From Polytrichum commune (lineage: Eukaryota > Streptophyta > Polytrichopsida > Polytrichales > Polytrichaceae): 64,000 bases of DNA. Below the pieces are notes generated by a model. It did not search any database. It had not been told where the DNA came from and saw only the letters and a program-made list of their open reading frames with translations. The translations under genes and the position numbers were made by a program. Each line of letters begins with the position of its first letter. Positions within the stretch are counted from its first letter, which is position 1. The stretch is taken from positions 59,103,554 to 59,167,553 of the forward strand of contig OX485803.1 of assembly GCA_950295325.1 (NCBI GenBank). Reading direction: 5' to 3'. Shown here piece by piece: positions 1 to 12,256 of this stretch.

Positions 1-74
1 TTGAGTCGGCCACAAACCTAAAGGGGATGAAGTTTTTATGTTGGATGGATGAGAGGCAGACCGTTTGCTTGTAC
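1..74. repeat. Dispersed repeat fragment at left edge
   Basis: This stretch resembles 39117-39200: both share the order 'gatggatgagagg' followed by 'caataattc', at roughly 70% identity by eye. It directly precedes the tandem array at 75-848, so it is probably the flank of the same mobile or dispersed unit. No coding potential was seen. Confidence 0.5.
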
Positions 75-848
75 GCAATAATTCTATAATTTGGGACGTT
101 TAATTGGTAATCATGAGTACTATCACGTTCACATTCAAGGAAATGGTTACAGATTAAGTAACTTTGCTCTGCCCTGGCCCTGGCCCATGCTCTGCTATGT
201 TGTGTTGAGAGTAAGTGCACCGATCATGTAATAAGCTTGACCCAAATTATCCTATAATTTGGGACGCTTACTTGATAATCATGATTACTATCATGTTCAC
301 ATTCAAGGAAATGGCTCCGAATTAAGCAACTTTGCTCTGCCTTGGCCCTTGCTATGCTCTATTGTGTTGAGAGTAAGTACACCGATCATGTAATAATTTC
401 AACCCAAATTATATTGTAATTTGGGACGCTTAATTGATAATGAGTACCATCACGTTCACATTCAAGGAAGTGGCTCCAGATTTAAGTAACTTTGCACTGC
501 TCTACTGTGTTGAGGGTAAGTACCCCGATCATGTAATAAGCTTAACCCAACCCAATTTATAATGTAATTTGGGACGCTTGATTGATATTAAGTACCATCA
601 CATTCACATTCAAGGAATTGGCTCGAGGTTATGTAACTCTACACTGCTCTGCTGTTGAGGGTAAGTACACTAATCGTGTAACAAGCTTCACCCAAATTAT
701 ACTGTAATTTGGGACGCTTAATTGATACAAAGTACCATCACATTCGCATTCAAGGAACTGGCTCCAGGTTAAGTAACTCAGCTCTGCTCTGCACTGCTCT
801 GCTCTGCTGTGTTGAGGGTAAGTACACTGATCATGTAATAAGCTTCAC
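75..848. repeat. Tandem array, five units of about 140-168 bp
   Basis: The marker 'ttgggacg' recurs at 91, 259, 421, 569 and 709, giving spacings of 168, 162, 148 and 140 bp. Each unit has 'acattcaagga', a CTCTGC-rich stretch that shrinks or expands between units, 'ttgag(a/g)gtaagta' and 'atcatgtaa(t)aagctt'. From the second unit on, the junction is a palindrome: 'cccaaattat' is followed after a few bases by 'ataatttggg' or a near match. The length differences come mainly from the CTCTGC stretch. I see no ORF that persists across units. Confidence 0.9.
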
Positions 849-2819
849 CTGAAGCGTGTACTCTAGTCACGGACTCAGACTTACAATGTGTTTTACATGA
901 TCAAGTGCTCATGTGACTCCTCACTGGCCAGCTGTGCGACATGCTGACAGTATGGGATGGGCAAGCCACTCCTTGGTGCTCCCAGTAAAACATGCATGGG
1001 GAAGGGGTTTCGATTGCGTATACTGCCTCCTTACACAAGCGAAACTCTCATGGGAGAATATTATTTACCTGCTAAGCGTTTAAGCTTGACACAGGGCCAC
1101 AGCCACCACCACCTCTGAGGACCTTGGCCTCCCATCATAAGCACACAATGAATCATGTCATAACCATCCGGCCTCCTATTCAATTCAAGCCCACGCTGCG
1201 GTGATTATAAAAATGACATGATTCTCAACACCTATGAATAGTTTATAGACTTGTATTCACCATGAGATCACCCAACCGTCAGATCACTCAACTAGTATTA
1301 GAATCGCTGAACAATGGATTACTTCTCATATTGTCATTAGGTGACACGCATGCTCAACTACTTACACTCTTGGAACAGCCCCAAAACTCGTTAGTTGCAA
1401 GGTCATTGATCAATGCCTACTTAATTGCCTGAAGCTTTGTTTCACATACGTACAAAGGAATCCAGCCTGCATCGCGTATTTCAATTCGTGTGGACAACTC
1501 ATATTCCTACGAACCCACATCCATTGGTTTTCTTGCCATCTGTGAATAAATGTAGTATTTATCGACCATGCAAATCCCTGTGCATAGTATTATTTGGCCT
1601 CTACGAGGTGTTGTGTGGACTAACATTGATCCAAATATTCAACATTCTAAGTTCAAAACTGAGAGTGGTGTGTGCATCCTACTGGCAATGATAGTAAGCT
1701 CGGTTATTGACAATTGGGCAGACAAGGGGTCATACTAGCTTGAAGAGTGATATGCTTGCCACCAGCATTGACACCACTTAATGTTTGTCGAAGCCATGAA
1801 TTACATGGATAGGCTCAATCTGAAAACGGAAAGGCAATAAAAGTTAGGCATTGATTAATGTTAAGCGGCCTCTAAAAAACAAACAAATATAAATAAAGAA
1901 ATAATTAAGAACGCTCATCCCTTCATGGCCTCCACCACATTTCAACTTTCCTAATGGTGCTCTCCTTTACAACACACCCAATGATTCCTTCTCCACTCTC
2001 ATTTTGCAACCCATGCAATCACTTCAACCACTTTTTCTCTTGTTTTTCTCTAAATAAGGCGGTGAATGTTAGAATTGAAATTTTTTTAATTTCAAGCGAA
2101 CATCTCCAATATATGTTGAAAGTTGACATATCAAATCTCCATTTGTTGATTTAGTTCGCTATACTTGAAGTTGTGTAAATCCACTTTGTGTACTCCCATA
2201 GGGATGCCCCTCTCTTTGTTTTGGGTCCCAATGACATTATCTTTTTTCTTCTTCTTTTTTGCTATGAAATAAAGTGTTCCACTTATCTCAAGAATCAAAT
2301 TAACATTAGGGGGGACATCTCCAAGTGATGAATTGGGATAACCTTGAGGTTTGAACTTTGGTCAACTAGTTCACGAGAAGAGAAGATATTTAATGAGTCA
2401 ATCTCCGAGCTTGACGAGAGTAATAAGTAATGTAAATAGTTACGTGGTCAAGCGTATATCTCTATTACATCTGCGTCTTTTGGGCAGGCTCTAAATGAAC
2501 TGCCATCGCATTTAATGACACTTCATTACACAACTAGCTCTTCATCATAACGCACTGCACATTGCCATGCCACAAATTCTTCTATGTACCCTCCAATATA
2601 TAATCAATGAAAATGAAAATGAAAATGAGGTCATGGTCGTGACTCAATAAATTGAATGCATCACGAGCTACTCAAACTTCCAACAAAAAAATTATACGAC
2701 TCTCCAAGTCAGGGAGATGAAAAGTGACCTTATTATATATGCTTCTTATATTAAGATACTCATAGACCTCCGGCAGCCTGCCTGGATTTGTTAAATTCCA
2801 AATGCCCAGCCTAGCTCAA
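849..2819. other. Unassigned intergenic DNA
   Basis: No domain-bearing ORF, RNA gene or clear terminal repeat was found. Short ORFs at 1425-1691 and 1954-2154 have no recognisable protein family. A small 'atgaaa'-type repeat is at about 2606-2626. Confidence 0.5.
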
Positions 2820-3048
2820 GCAGTGTCTGCGGAGATTTTGGGGCATAATTGGTCAAGTTCCTAGTGTTTCCATGTCCAAACCGGTTACATGTTGACATCT
2901 TTCCGTTTTTCTTTATTGGTTTGAAGTTTACTCTCTAAATTCCTCTAAAACGATCGGTCGTTTTCCTGAAGCCTTGAACCTCAACCAGTTATTTCTCAAA
3001 CTCAACCGGTCATCTGTAACTAGTAAGCAGTCGGATCTCTCCGTTCAT
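2820..3048. mobile_element. MITE, Mutator-like family (degenerate copy)
   Basis: This is homologous along its length to the well-preserved copy at 40105-40330. It shares 'gagattttggggcataat', 'cctagtgttt', 'ccggttacatgtt', 'attcctctaaaacgatcgg' and 'ttatttctcaaactcaacc'. The ends are related to the inverted ends of that copy (left 'ctgcggagat', right 'atctctccg'). The flanking 9-mers match at only 5 of 9 positions, so the target duplication has decayed. Confidence 0.7.
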
Positions 3049-5307
3049 TGGCCTCAAGTTTTGAAATGTAAGCCTTACGAAATTACTACTGTGAATTGGA
3101 AATAGTCAACACGTGTGTTGGTCCTTGGCTTAATTAACCCAGCTTGTTTTACATTAGGTAGATCCTCGAAGAGTGTCAAGGCTACTATGTTAATTACTGC
3201 TTAGTACTAACCTGAGTGGCATTCCCTTTGCACAACAATAAATTATAACTTTTGGTATATAGTGTACGATGTTCACAGACTACAGTTCCACCTGAAAGGC
3301 TTTGAAATTAAAGCTCTAAATAAGTTAACGGAGCCACAAAATCTTTGTCACTCTTGGGCCCCAACTAACATGCAAGCCCTGTCTACAAGGCACCAATTCC
3401 AAGGTTCATAATAATGAGAGTGTGGATTTCCAGCCCTCCAATCCATGACAAACTCAGTGGCTTGGATGGAGAGATCTGTAGTTTGGATTTCAGGTTGTAA
3501 CTTGATACGGACCCAATTTGCAATACATCATCAGGTAAATTTGCACAACACATATCAACATGGAGGGTGAAAATGCTAACTACTATATATGTAGAGCTTT
3601 AGTAGTGTTTCTATTTTAAGAAAAGAGGAACACTTCATTCAAGGTGAGAGACCCCAAATTGGTCTATGAGTCAACGTTATGAATCATCAACAAAAATGTA
3701 GGGGCTAGTGATTTTATTGCATCTTGATGATACGATGTGTTGGGGAACTCAATCCTACAAAATCAGGTTGTTTTGGTCTCTCTTGTTAATGGGTGTCAAA
3801 GTACGAGTGCATTGACACAAGTCCATGTATTGAAAGGTTGTGCATTACACCTTATCTTGTAAGGAGGGGCTCATACCCGTTGGTTGAATTGTGTCCTCTC
3901 AAGGTTGCACCGTGGATTGTAACGCCCCAACGACTTTTACCCTCTCATGAACGAATTCAATGGATGATGCCAAGAGGTGATAACCGGTATTTAAACTTGA
4001 ACTCCAATTATAATTGTTGTTTGACATAGATAAAATTCTTGAAAATGCAAAGGAGGTAGTGGGCACTAGGGACAATGATTGGAGAGTGGGTGCAAGATGG
4101 GTTGGGATTCTATAGAGAACCATTTGCACCAAACGTTGAAAGAGTCAAAACACTTTAACATGATCATTTGCATATTCGCTCCGTTTATCATTGCTTGATC
4201 ACATTTACCTTGACATTACATCCGCTATTGTCCAATGCCTCCCAGAAGATTCGTTTTAGAAGTCAGTCTTTCATCCAAGAACATTAAAAAAATAACACAA
4301 CTCGTCACAAATTTCCATCTGTAGAGACGCGATGTTGTCCATCCTTCCCAATTTTTGTCCATGACCTGATCAGGTATGATCAATGACCCTCTCAAAAAAG
4401 GTAACTGACTCGCCGCTCCCGTGACTCATCATTCACTCCTCTCGTTGGTTTCCTACTCCAACACTTACTGAGAACGGAATCACGTGGTAAGTATGTTTAT
4501 AAGTTCAAATTGTCTTCAACCTTGCATTATAAACCCTTGACAGGCTGTGAAGACCGCTCCCTCAAATGCATCAAACTCCAAGGTTGGGACGAAACAACAC
4601 GTACGCTGGTTCCTTGGAGGCAAGGGTTTAGGCATCCAGCAAATAACGAGTGTATGGGTTGGTTCGCCCAAATCAAACTCCAAGGCCCGTCACTTCAACA
4701 AAGAAGTGTAGAAGGACAGGCGGACACAGACGCTTGCATTGTGATCAGGACCCCATCCAACTTGCTGTTGAGGGTACACTGAATTTGTTTCGTAAGCAAA
4801 GTATTTACTTTTCACCTTGGGAGCATTGTAAGGCTGGAGTTCTTGAGTCCTCGTCCTTATGTAACGGTAACAATATCCTTTGGCCCTTATAAGTTCGTCC
4901 TCCCCTTCCTTCCTTAATTCCCGGCCCAAATTAACCCCAAGCTCAGATCCTGGTAACTAACTTAATGCCCTTCCAAAGTCGGTGGGTGTGTGGCCCTGTC
5001 AGCAGCCTCGCAGGGTTGGGGTTAGAGAAACGCTGAGCTCGTAAGATTGGGAAGTGAAGCCTTTCTAGGGCTATCATGCCCCCAGAATTATAGGGCGGTG
5101 CACGTAATGGGAGCCCCTTCCAAAGAAATGAATTCAATCTTAACATTTGGGAGGCTGCTAAAAAGAATATAACACGACATCATGTTCATCTCTCATTCTG
5201 TGGGCCCTCGTAATGTAACAGTGGGATGCTTAAAAAGTTGCGCAAGGAGATTCAAATTCAAAGTGGACTCTTAGCGTCCCATTGTTGTATTTTGAGACCC
5301 GCGTCAT
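3049..5307. other. Unassigned intergenic DNA
   Basis: No recognisable gene. Overlapping short ORFs on both strands (3793-4132, 4510-4929, 4943-5146) have no known domain, and several begin at non-ATG codons. Base composition becomes a little more GC-rich near 4500-5150 without a coding signature. Confidence 0.45.
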
Positions 5308-5310
5308 TAA

Positions 5311-5491
5311 GGGGTTGTTTACATCATGGATCATGAAGTCGTCCTTTGCTCCTCTCAAATATGTGATTGGCCAATTTCTAGAATGCAATTTTTAGAAATC
5401 AGATTACCATGAAGTGTTACCGTGAAGTGTGACCATGGAAAAATGTCCTCTGACATGGGACAACTTCATGATCCACAATGTAAACAACTCC
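5311..5491. mobile_element. Tourist-like MITE (PIF/Harbinger type), 181 bp
   Basis: Terminal inverted repeats of about 34 bp have four mismatches. The left end begins 'ggggttgtttacat' and the right end reads 'atgtaaacaactcc'; both then carry 'ggatcatgaagt' or its complement. The element is flanked by a direct TAA at 5308-5310 and 5492-5494, the usual 3-bp target duplication of PIF/Harbinger elements. No ORF inside, so it is non-autonomous. Confidence 0.85.
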
Positions 5492-5494
5492 TAA

Positions 5495-6194
5495 GTAATG
5501 TTATGAGTAATGGGTTGTGCTATGTTGTTGTTGTTGTTCCCCCCCCCCCCCTTCTATGGTCTTCAATTAAAGTTGATGAAGAGTCATGGTGATGGTTGTC
5601 ACTTCATAACATTACTAAGCTTATATTTCCAGCTCCTTCCTTAAATGGAGGAGGTCTATCAAGGCCAACATTTATTCCCCGGGCTAGCTAAGGAAGGATG
5701 GGCCAATATTTATGGCAGACTTGCCTTGTAGGTGCCCACTATCACGTCGGGCCCAACGTATGCTATCACAAAGTTGTTCATATGATTTATTATTAAACTG
5801 AATTTGAGTTATCAGCAAGACTAACCCTAGGATTAGCTACCTGCCAGTTTAGAATTACAAACTGAATAGGTTTCGTGACGAGCACTATTCCTTTGTAAGG
5901 GAGGTCCAAAATAAAACGACCATCATGCTCGGAAAATTCCCGGCCCAGAGTGCAATGGCCTAACAATTGAGTAATGTTATGGTGCCCCACCCTAAAATTA
6001 CTAGGAACTAAAATCATTCTAGAAGCAACGCACATGTGGTTAACGATCGTTGTTAGGACATCACATAATAGGGTTGGGGTCACTAACACAGACATGAGTG
6101 TGTGGGGCGTAATAACAAGACTGCAAATGTTAATCAGCTTCGGCAAACAAGTTGTATTGGATCTAGATTGGGTAGAGAAAGAAGAGTATATTGG
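5495..6194. other. Unassigned DNA with poly-C run
   Basis: A run of 13 C lies at 5539-5551 after a short (TTG)n stretch. The 151-codon minus-strand frame at 5793-6248 starts at a GTG codon and shows no domain, so it is not called as a gene. Confidence 0.45.
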
Positions 6195-6842
6195 ATATCG
6201 TAGACATGCTACTAACCGTGCATATTTGGGTTTCAAATGGTTTTCCACAAGGTGGGTTAAACCTTTTTTTATTTTATTTTTAAATTTGTAATTACTAAAT
6301 GAGATGAGAGTATTGTGGTAAAATGAAATGACAATTGTATTTGAAAAGTTGTAACCTTTCTACAATCAAGTTCACAACTATATGCATCAATGTGTGATCA
6401 ATGTGCCATTCACTAACCGTGCATGTTAGGTTTCACTAAAGGAGCTACAAATGTTGCCCTCTTCTTTGTAGGCATAAGAAATTGATGAGGTTTTGATATT
6501 GTCCTTTTGACTTGTGTAGCCATTTTCTTCTCAAGTTGTTGTTGAAATTTTTGCTTCTTTTTTGGCCCTGGCAAGGTCTGCTCTTTTCATCTTCATCAAA
6601 TTGCTACATCTACACCTTGCTATGTGATTCGACTGAAGGAAACTCCATGATGAGTGTGAGTTGATAATGATGTTTTAGGTCATTGGCGCGGTCATGATTG
6701 AGTTTGAGAGACATCGGACGGTTGAGATTGCATGTGATATAATTTGACGGCCGAGATTATAAGTACACGGTAAGTGGCATGGTGGAGTATCGTGACATGC
6801 ACGGTAAGTGGTGCTGCACGGTTAGTAGCATGTCTACGATAT
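6195..6842. mobile_element. Inverted-repeat element of about 650 bp
   Basis: A 28-bp perfect inverted repeat links 6195-6222 (starting 'atatcgtagacatgctact') and 6815-6842 (ending 'agcatgtctacgatat'). A third, partial copy of 'actaaccgtgcat' sits at about 6413. The arms are exact while the interior is unrelated and non-coding, which suggests a foldback or MITE-like element. No clear target duplication was seen outside the arms, so the true ends may lie elsewhere. Confidence 0.6.
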
Positions 6843-7081
6843 AGGTCAACTATAGTCATGGCCATTAATTGAGGGAGCCATGAACCCATGGTAGCTAGTG
6901 CAACTAATTAAGGAGTGGAGTGTTAAGATTTAGATTGCGAGCACCCGCCACCATCACCTCAACTCCAATACCCAGTAGGAAGTCCAAGATGTTGAAATGA
7001 AAACATTTCCTGGCACACAACACTGTACATATGCTACAAAGTCCACATGTATTCCCTTCACAATGTGAGGGGTCAAGAACT

Positions 7082-7251
7082 ATGGGGATATTTTTTTAAC
7101 ATAATCGGCCAAAATCCTAGTGTTTCCAAGTCCAACCGATTACACATGGGAACATCTTTCGGTTTTTCTTTATTGAATTGGAATATATTCCATAAATGAT
7201 AATTTTTTTGAAGTCTTGAATTTCAACCAATTATTTCTCAAACTCATTGGT
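7082..7251. mobile_element. MITE, Mutator-like family, 170 bp, 9-bp target duplication
   Basis: This is an internally shortened relative of 40105-40330: it shares 'cctagtgtttcca', 'agtccaaccg', 'ttcggtttttctttatt' and 'ttatttctcaaactcatt'. It is bounded by the identical 9-mer 'tcaagaact' at 7073-7081 and 7252-7260. A 9-bp duplication is typical of Mutator-like elements. The right terminal segment is missing compared with the 40-kb copy. Confidence 0.8.
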
Positions 7252-7260
7252 TCAAGAACT

Positions 7261-9834
7261 GCCCAAGGTTCATCTTCAAATAATGTTCGTCTATAGGTTT
7301 GCAGCGGCTGATTTTTTTTAAAACTTTCGTGCGCTTTGGGATGCCCCACCCGAGAGTCATTCCCTGCATCCTCCATAATAGAGACAATGTTTGCACAAAA
7401 CTCTCCAATTCAGATCATGCAACCTCCAGTGTAAAAAATCTCTACATCGGTCAAATTAGGACCGGTCTTAATTGCCCAACTTTCGGGCAATGTTGGTTCC
7501 TAACAACAGATGACCTCACAATTTACCAACATACAATTGAAGATTAGTATTTAGAATATTCCATTCTACCCTTGGTAGAACCAGAGCTAACAAGATGACC
7601 AAATGTTAATACTTACACAACAATTGAGTGCCCGTACAAAATCATGACTCGTTCAGTATAATTGTTCCATACTTCCTACCATACAATCCCTTGAACAACT
7701 TCAGTCATGCATAAATTCAACAAAGGTCACACAACAAGATTGTCATACCAAAAAGTAGTCACACCAAAATTGCTATTTTTGTCTTAAATCTCCTTCAAGT
7801 CCTAGCTTAATCCGTCTTTTTCATTCTTAACCAATCCGTAACATTATGGTCCTTTTTTAATGGAGCCTTCTAACCTATCCTTATCTGATCCCCTTTTTTT
7901 AGTCCTTATCCATTTATTTTTACCACTTTCATACCATCATAGGAATAAAACAATTTTACCAATAACATAGATCTCCAAGGCAAAACCACATCACCTATTG
8001 TTTCAACTCCTCCACATTGGCCAGTTTGAAATATCCTTCAAAACATGGAGCAAGAACCTTCGAACCTATTTTGTTGGTGCATTTTACACCTATAGAACTT
8101 TGGATGGCAAAGCAAATAACTCGAGTTTTGCATTGACCCTTGCAATGCACAAAAGTATTGGGAAGATCTCCATTTATGAAACTTGTCCATGTTGTAGGCG
8201 AGACAAGGTTTAGAAACCACCTTTTAGCATAAATATTATGATTATCTCACAAGGAACTCAACATATCCAAATTATGACATAATAACTTTAAATTGATGCA
8301 AGTGTTCTTTTCAATAGTAACCCATTGGAATAATTGGATTCCAACATTCTTAGATTTAATCCCATTTGTTGTCCTAGTTTTGCATGAATTTTTTTTCCCT
8401 CCCTTATCATCATTGAATTGGTTAGTTGTTTTGGAGAGAAATCATTTGCTATTAAAGAAACAACACATCCAAATGTTAATGGTTAGCCTTAGTGGGCCAT
8501 TTAATGTCTTGTTTGCTTACACTAGTTCATTGGAAGGGAAATTTTGTTGTGATATAGTCTTGACAAAAGGTAATTTGCATGGGTAAATAGGTAACCTATT
8601 TGTGAAGGAAATCTAATTCCACACAACAATATAGAAGTGAAACATGTGAAGTCTTATAAACCTTGTCCCACGTAGTTCGGGCAGCTCTGGCAGCAAGTAA
8701 AAAATTATACTACCTAGAGTTGTTTTTAAATAACCCTTAGCTTGCCCATGAATTGTGGGGGAGGAAAAAAAAGGGAGAAAAAAATAACCCATGGTTATGG
8801 GGACCACTCCACAGAAATAGAATAGGCCAAACATGAGCTTGCTCAAGAAATTACATTCCTCGAATCACTAGGTTGAAGTGCAAGCTTGAAGAACAAGCGC
8901 AAGATTCGCCATTGCCTGATTGCGCAAGGGAACAACGATCGATCATATAGGGCAGATGGCAAGTTGTTAATAACAAATCCTCCACATCATGAGCTCAAAA
9001 CTAGAATGGATAAGTTTTGGCCAAGATAGTGAAACACCTTACAAGTCAGGCGAGTGTGCTTTGCTTACCACCCATATGGCTGACTTAGGCATCGAGACTC
9101 TTCATTCATTATTATTGTGTCAACTAGAGGTCTATGTTGTGTTGACCAAACCAGTACAAGAGAGGGAGCCAACTGTTGTCTTCCTACAAATGAATAAGCC
9201 AAATTTCATCATAATTGAGGGAGGGTGGGAGCACCTAAATGATCATTCAACGTGAAAGAGAATCTTCATCTTGACAAGGACTAAAATATTCGTAGGAACT
9301 CCGGAAATTAAGATGAATTGTAGTGACTACATGCACCGTTTGGATTGCTAATCATCCCGCACTAATTGCGTGTCTCATATCCCACGAGAAGTGAATGTAG
9401 AGTGAAAGTGTCAAATTCATGGCCCGCTTTCCTTAAGGCATGCAGGTGCAATTTGGTTACTTTTTCTTGATCAGACACCTATACATGATAAGTGTGTGAT
9501 TAAACGAGGATCAAAGAACAAAGACCACGATAACATATACTTCAAAGAGATTGCACTATGTCTCCATACTCATTCGTGAACACAATTGAAATAAGGACTC
9601 AACAAACATGCACTTCCTATAAGCATTCACCACAAAAACCAAGGAACGACCGATTCTCAACACAGGTTTGGTTGACGTTTCCATCATCGTAGATGTGCCT
9701 AGTAATGCAACGGAAACGCGACGACGTAAAATGTGATGACGAGCAAATCCAGGAGGGCAAGAAAAACAAAGCAAATAACTTCAAGTATGACCTTCATCAA
9801 GTGCGACTCGCGTACCTTAAGCTAATTGATGATT
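7261..9834. other. Unassigned intergenic DNA
   Basis: AT-rich, with short ORFs on both strands (for example 7998-8213, 8293-8586, 8989-9255) that show no recognised domains. No terminal-repeat structure was found. Confidence 0.45.
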
Positions 9835-10145
9835 CCTTTATAAGGTGCGGAGGTGGCAGGGGGTTAGAAGGACAAGAGGAGCAGCAGCAGGCGGACTGGG
9901 CAGATATCCCCAACCAAAAGCGCCATAGCCGCATGAGCTGGTTCCGGGGTCGTGCAACTGCACCCTTTGCTAACTGAGCAGCCTTTGCCCAGGCGGAGGC
10001 AGTCCAGTAAGTGGCCAGGCCAGGATCAGCATCGCCCCAGAGCTGTGACCATGTAATTAGAGTGGCGATGTAAAGGAGAAAGACAAACAAAAACCCTCGG
10101 CCGAGACCCCTCCAACCCGGCCCATCATTGTCCCCCCCTCTGCAT
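9835..10145. other. GC-rich block, origin unknown
   Basis: A roughly 300-bp GC-rich island stands out from its AT-rich surroundings. The minus strand keeps one frame open through about 10145-9797, with Ala/Trp/Leu-rich content and a hydrophobic start, but there is no in-frame ATG near the beginning and I recognise no family. It could be a captured exon fragment or simply GC-rich non-coding sequence. Confidence 0.3.
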
Positions 10146-11813
10146 GTGGCTTACTTCAGTGAAATCAATTTACTGCTCTTGCCAGAGGCTAAGGTAGACG
10201 GGCCTACTTCGGTCACTTGCAGTGCCGCACTTGGACACCTCCACTAACTCTCAAACACGAGTCAATCGACAAAACAACCGGATTTCGGGGAAGTCGTATT
10301 TGGAAGAGTGTTGACCTTTTTGCCGAACCGTAAGTTGGGTTCGATGCACAACCGAGTTGGTTGCCATCTTTCCGATTTCAGCTTGAGTATTTATTTTGGT
10401 AACGAGAGAGGAGTTGCATTTCGAATGAACTTAATTGGGTTTATTGACCTCGTTTTAGATTTGTTTTCATCGCTCATCTTCAATTGCGAAAATATGTTCG
10501 TGGCGTCGTCTAGGGTTTCTTCGTGTTCACTTATGGTTAGTAGTGTGGTCTCGTGGGATATTTTTTCCTTACAGTTGTGAAGGTTTCTGTGTCCATGGGG
10601 AAATTACTACAGGAGAAGAGATTGAATGCTATAGCCATGTTGCCAGCACGGGCGTAGCACACGTGTCATGTCAAAATTGTTAGGTATCTCAAAATCTACG
10701 TGCTCTGGGATCTGTGGAGAGTGTTCTTCATGTGGAGCCTTCAAGAGGAGGGCGCCCAAGAAGCATCACCCTTGCTCAACAATGAGCGTGTGTAAGAACC
10801 ATCATAGTTGGTGGACTCGATAATGTTGTAGATGTGAGGCATGCTTTGAGTGAGCACTAACATAGTGAGGCGTGCACTTCACGAAGGAGGTCTTGGGTCA
10901 TCAAGGAAGCAAAAGAAGTCGTTTTCACACGGCCAAGAATGTGCGTTGCATGTTGAATTTGCTCAACGTCGTCAAGGTTGGACCGTCCATGATTGGTATA
11001 GGGTGAATTGTTTTCACTTGCTTGGCATTGTGTGTGAAAATCAATGTAGTTAGTCACCGACTCAAATTCGAGGACTAGTGTATATTTGAGTGTGGTATGT
11101 GGTTTTGTGTGGCTGCAATACAATATAACAAAAAATACACATGTGTTCAAAAGAGTTTAGACTTTGCTCTCCCAATATGGTAAGCATGAGAATCTACACT
11201 TTGACAATTAATCATACCAGATGTTCATACGAGCTCCCAAAATCATGAGGAAGGTGACTATGGCCTCGATTTAGATTCGTTAACCATCGTGTACTACTAG
11301 GAGAAGTAGGGTGGTCAGAAGAAAAAGAAAAAGAAAGTAAGCATGTAAGATCATCTACCTTACACAGTCCACACCACATAAGATGATATTACTCTTTTGC
11401 AGTATTCCCGATTATCATGAGTATTATTCCATCTACTACGGAGGGTATTAAAGTGGTCGTTTGGTGCCAACCCAGGAGGTCACCGTTCGTATATGGTATC
11501 TATGTGAATATGATTGAGCCAGTCATGAGTGGGTGATGGATTGAGAGCAAAAGGGCAGTGGCTGGGCTATATTTTATGCCCCTGCTAGCTGCTAGGGGAG
11601 CTCGATTGAATGGAGCTAAGGACTCACCACCGGGAGGTAATTATAACGGGCCACAGTTATATGGTCAAAGGTCCACCCCCGTGGAGTACGGAGTAACACC
11701 TATAATGTATAAGTATGTCTAGGTAAACTCATCCATTGTGAACGAACGAACGAACAAACAAACGAATGAATGAGCGGCGGAACCATGTCTAGTAAGGAGG
11801 GCTCAACTTCTCA
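10146..11813. other. Unassigned intergenic DNA
   Basis: No gene recognised. A short imperfect (GAAC/AAAC)n stretch lies at about 11742-11772. Confidence 0.45.
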
Positions 11814-11991
11814 TAACATTATCAAGATGTGCGATTGTTCATGTGTGTTGGGCCTTGGAAATATAACCATGAGATGCCTTAATCTATTGCACATTCATAC
11901 TTAATTTGTGCCTCCATGCAGTAGGTTGGGGCATCTCATGATTATATTTGTAGTGGTCACATGAACGAACGCACGTTGCTTGATAATGTTA
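11814..11991. mobile_element. MITE with long inverted repeats, 178 bp
   Basis: The two halves are near-complements: the left arm starts 'taacattatcaag' and continues 'ttcatgtg', 'aatataaccatgagatgcc'. The right arm contains 'ggcatctcatgattatatt', 'cacatgaacgaacg' and ends 'cttgataatgtta'. Arms are about 65 bp with scattered mismatches. A CA dinucleotide flanks both sides, too short to assign a superfamily. Confidence 0.7.
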
Positions 11992-12031
11992 CAATAAGAA
12001 GGGTCCCGTCTAGCCTTTTTTCCTCCGGCTT

Positions 12032-12256
12032 CTATACTAAATATGATATTTGGTGTCACTTACTATTTGGGTTACACCATGCTATGTCTCTTTTACTATT
12101 GATGTAATTTGTTTACCAAGCAATGTTGTTAATTTTTTATGATTTCCCAACTACCAATTTCACATTTGTTGGTAAAAATATGAGATATGCACTAAATAGA
12201 TATAGCATTGTGTAATTCCGAATAGTAAGTGACACTAAATATCATATTGAGTGTAG
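12032..12256. mobile_element. MITE family A (CTACACTAAATATGAT ends), copy 1
   Basis: The ends read 'ctatactaaatatgatatt' and 'aatatcatattgagtgtag', followed inward by the shared subterminal 'cacttactatttgg' and 'ttaca(c)(c/a)atgctatgt'. The same arrangement occurs at 14020-14243, 31072-31262 and 24902-25279. It is non-coding. The target duplication is unclear, so the superfamily is left open. Confidence 0.75.

Noticed and set aside
75-848. CRISPR-like array
   Set aside because: Units are contiguous, about 150 bp long and have no distinct spacers; the context is eukaryotic.
5793-6248. 151-codon minus-strand frame
   Set aside because: It starts at GTG, shows no domain, and one end overlaps the inverted-repeat arm at 6195.
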